Assembly: GCA_002690755.1 (NCBI GenBank)
Contig: NZFT01000081.1
Location: forward strand, 6,419-20,480
Source: Phycisphaerae bacterium
GTDB lineage: Bacteria; Planctomycetota; Phycisphaerae; Phycisphaerales; SM1A02
Direction of reading: 5' to 3'
Length of the DNA: 14,062 bases
Position 1 is the stretch's first letter. Each line of letters begins with the position of its first letter. Positions 12,903 through 14,062 of this stretch are shown piece by piece. The notes below the pieces were generated by a model. It was not told the DNA's origin, ran no database searches, and worked only from the letters and a program-made list of their open reading frames with translations. Both the position numbers and the translations under genes were made by a program.

Positions 12903-14062
12903 ATGAGCCGCATCGATTATCGACTTCCTTATCCCTCGCAACGCGAACCCGTCACGGCACGAAACATCGTCGCGACGAGCGTCCCGGTGGCGGCGGCGGC
13001 GGGGCTCGACATCCTTCGACGCGGCGGCACCGCGGCGGATGCCGCCATCGCGACCGCGGCGTGCATGACCGTCGTCGAACCGACGACCAACGGGCTGGGC
13101 GGGGACGCCTTCGCCCTCGTCCACGATGGAAAGGACGCCTCCCGGGGTTTTCCGGTCACCGGATTCAACGGCTCCGGGCGAAGCCCGGCGGGCCTCGACG
13201 TCAAGGCGTTCGAAGGTGAAAGACGCATCCCGAGGATCGGGTGGAAGCCGGTCACGGTGCCGGGTGGCGTCGCGATGTGGGTCGATCTCTGGCGAGCGCA
13301 CGGGCGACTGCCGTTCGCCGATCTCATGGCGCCCGCGATCGACTACGCGGAGCACGGGTATCTCGTCGCACCGCAGACCGCCGGCCTCTGGGGCCGCGCC
13401 GCCCGTGGCTACGCGGCTCGAGAAGACTGGAAGGCCACCTTTCTGTTCGATGGCGAACCGCCGAAGGCCGGCCAGCTGGTCCGACTGCCGGGACACGCCC
13501 GGACCCTGCGGGCGATCGCCGAGAGCGAAGGCGAGGCGTTCTACCAAGGAGAGATCGCGGAGGCGATCGAGGAAGCGGCCAGGGCGGAAGGCGGATTCAT
13601 GCGGGCGAGCGACCTCGCGAACCACGAATCCCTCCGGGTCGATCCGATCGGAATCGACTATCGGGGAACCACCTTGCACGAGATTCCTCCGAACGGGCAG
13701 GGCATCGCGGCGTTGGTCGCTCTCGGCGTGCTGCGACATTTCGAGATAAAGGATCTCGATCCGGATGGACCGGACGCCCTTCATCTCGAGATCGAGGCGG
13801 TGAAACTCGGCTTCGCCGACGCCCACCGTCACGTGGCCGACCCACGATTCATCGACGTCCCACCCTCGGAGCTGCTCGCCGACGACCGGCTCGCACGACT
13901 GGCCGCCCGCATCGATCGATCGAAGGCGCAGACCTTCGATGCGGGAATTCCGAAACCGGGCGGGACCATCCTGCTCTGCACCGCGGACGGCGAGGGGCGA
14001 TGCGTCAGTCTCATCCAGAGCAACTACACCGGCTTCGGGTCGGGCGTGGTCATTCCGGGCTG
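12903..14062 (+). CDS. Gamma-glutamyltransferase family protein, YwrD/acylase-type (partial, cut by window end)
   Basis: The open frame from ATG 12903 runs to the window end without a stop and gives 386 residues of an Ntn-hydrolase of the gamma-glutamyltranspeptidase family. Expected landmarks are present: ILRRGGTAADAAIA (38-51) and EPTTNGLGGDAFAL (59-72) near the N-terminus, then a KPVTVPGG segment and HEIPPNGQG. PKPGGTILLCTADGEG contains Thr355, the predicted self-cleavage site and nucleophile of the small subunit. VSLIQSNYTGFGSGVVIPG resembles YwrD-type proteins more than classical glutathione hydrolases. No signal peptide is seen, which suggests a cytoplasmic enzyme. The small subunit is mostly missing beyond the window. 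It probably acts on gamma-glutamyl or acyl-amide compounds; the substrate is uncertain. It is divergent from the phosphodiesterase. Confidence 0.9.
   Translation, partial: MSRIDYRLPYPSQREPVTARNIVATSVPVAAAAGLDILRRGGTAADAAIATAACMTVVEPTTNGLGGDAFALVHDGKDASRGFPVTGFNGSGRSPAGLDVKAFEGERRIPRIGWKPVTVPGGVAMWVDLWRAHGRLPFADLMAPAIDYAEHGYLVAPQTAGLWGRAARGYAAREDWKATFLFDGEPPKAGQLVRLPGHARTLRAIAESEGEAFYQGEIAEAIEEAARAEGGFMRASDLANHESLRVDPIGIDYRGTTLHEIPPNGQGIAALVALGVLRHFEIKDLDPDGPDALHLEIEAVKLGFADAHRHVADPRFIDVPPSELLADDRLARLAARIDRSKAQTFDAGIPKPGGTILLCTADGEGRCVSLIQSNYTGFGSGVVIPG

Noticed and set aside
12825..13832. Upstream extension of the phosphodiesterase frame on the - strand
   Set aside because: It is antisense to the gamma-glutamyltransferase; the signal peptide and ribosome binding site fix the start at 12824.

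Overview
The window reads as a compact chromosomal segment of a GC-rich bacterium (about two thirds G+C by eye). It is most likely a planctomycete of the class Phycisphaerae. The main pointer is a two-membrane-segment protein ending in a CPFCGYDLSG…CSECG zinc ribbon, a C-terminal module I associate with that group. The strong GC3 bias, frequent CGA arginine codons and lineage-typical mix of metabolic genes agree. The assignment is inference, as no rRNA or tRNA is present. I see no insertion sequence, phage gene, CRISPR array, origin or tRNA.

Layout. (1) 2-2631, + strand: the tail of an unrecognised gene, then a tight run of an FAD-dependent amine/amino-acid oxidase-like protein, a SHB17-like histidine phosphatase and a YjbQ/UPF0047 protein. 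The last two overlap in GTGA. (2) 2701-6408, + strand: an enoyl-CoA hydratase/isomerase paralogue lacking both usual catalytic glutamates, the zinc-ribbon membrane protein, a LiuC-like (methylglutaconyl-CoA hydratase-like) crotonase, and a lipoprotein-type metallophosphatase overlapping it by ATGA. (3) 6409-6768: the only gene-free stretch above 300 bases, with a weak terminator and a weak promoter candidate. (4) 6769-10829, + strand: a crotonase with both catalytic glutamates, a long VLCAD/ACAD9-like acyl-CoA dehydrogenase and a leucine/valine dehydrogenase, closed by a very strong hairpin that separates it from the convergent unit. (5) 10902-12824, - strand: a family 2 glycosyltransferase and, upstream of it, a lipoprotein glycerophosphodiester phosphodiesterase. 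(6) 12903 to the end, + strand: the start of a YwrD-type gamma-glutamyltransferase, divergent from the phosphodiesterase.

How the genes may work together. Regions 2 and 4 look like catabolism of branched-chain amino acids and acyl-CoA. The dehydrogenase removes the amino group from leucine/valine, the acyl-CoA dehydrogenase introduces the double bond, and the crotonases act on the enoyl-CoA products. Region 1 brings together a DAO-fold oxidase, a phosphatase and YjbQ, a family linked to thiamine-phosphate synthase activity. A thiamine or metabolite-repair role is possible but unproven.

The most unusual points are the three crotonases with graded loss of catalytic glutamates, the coupled oxidase/phosphatase/YjbQ unit, the zinc-ribbon membrane protein between two crotonase paralogues, a roughly sevenfold excess of GATC, and several starts that look leaderless. 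I did not find a clearly new defence or mobile system.
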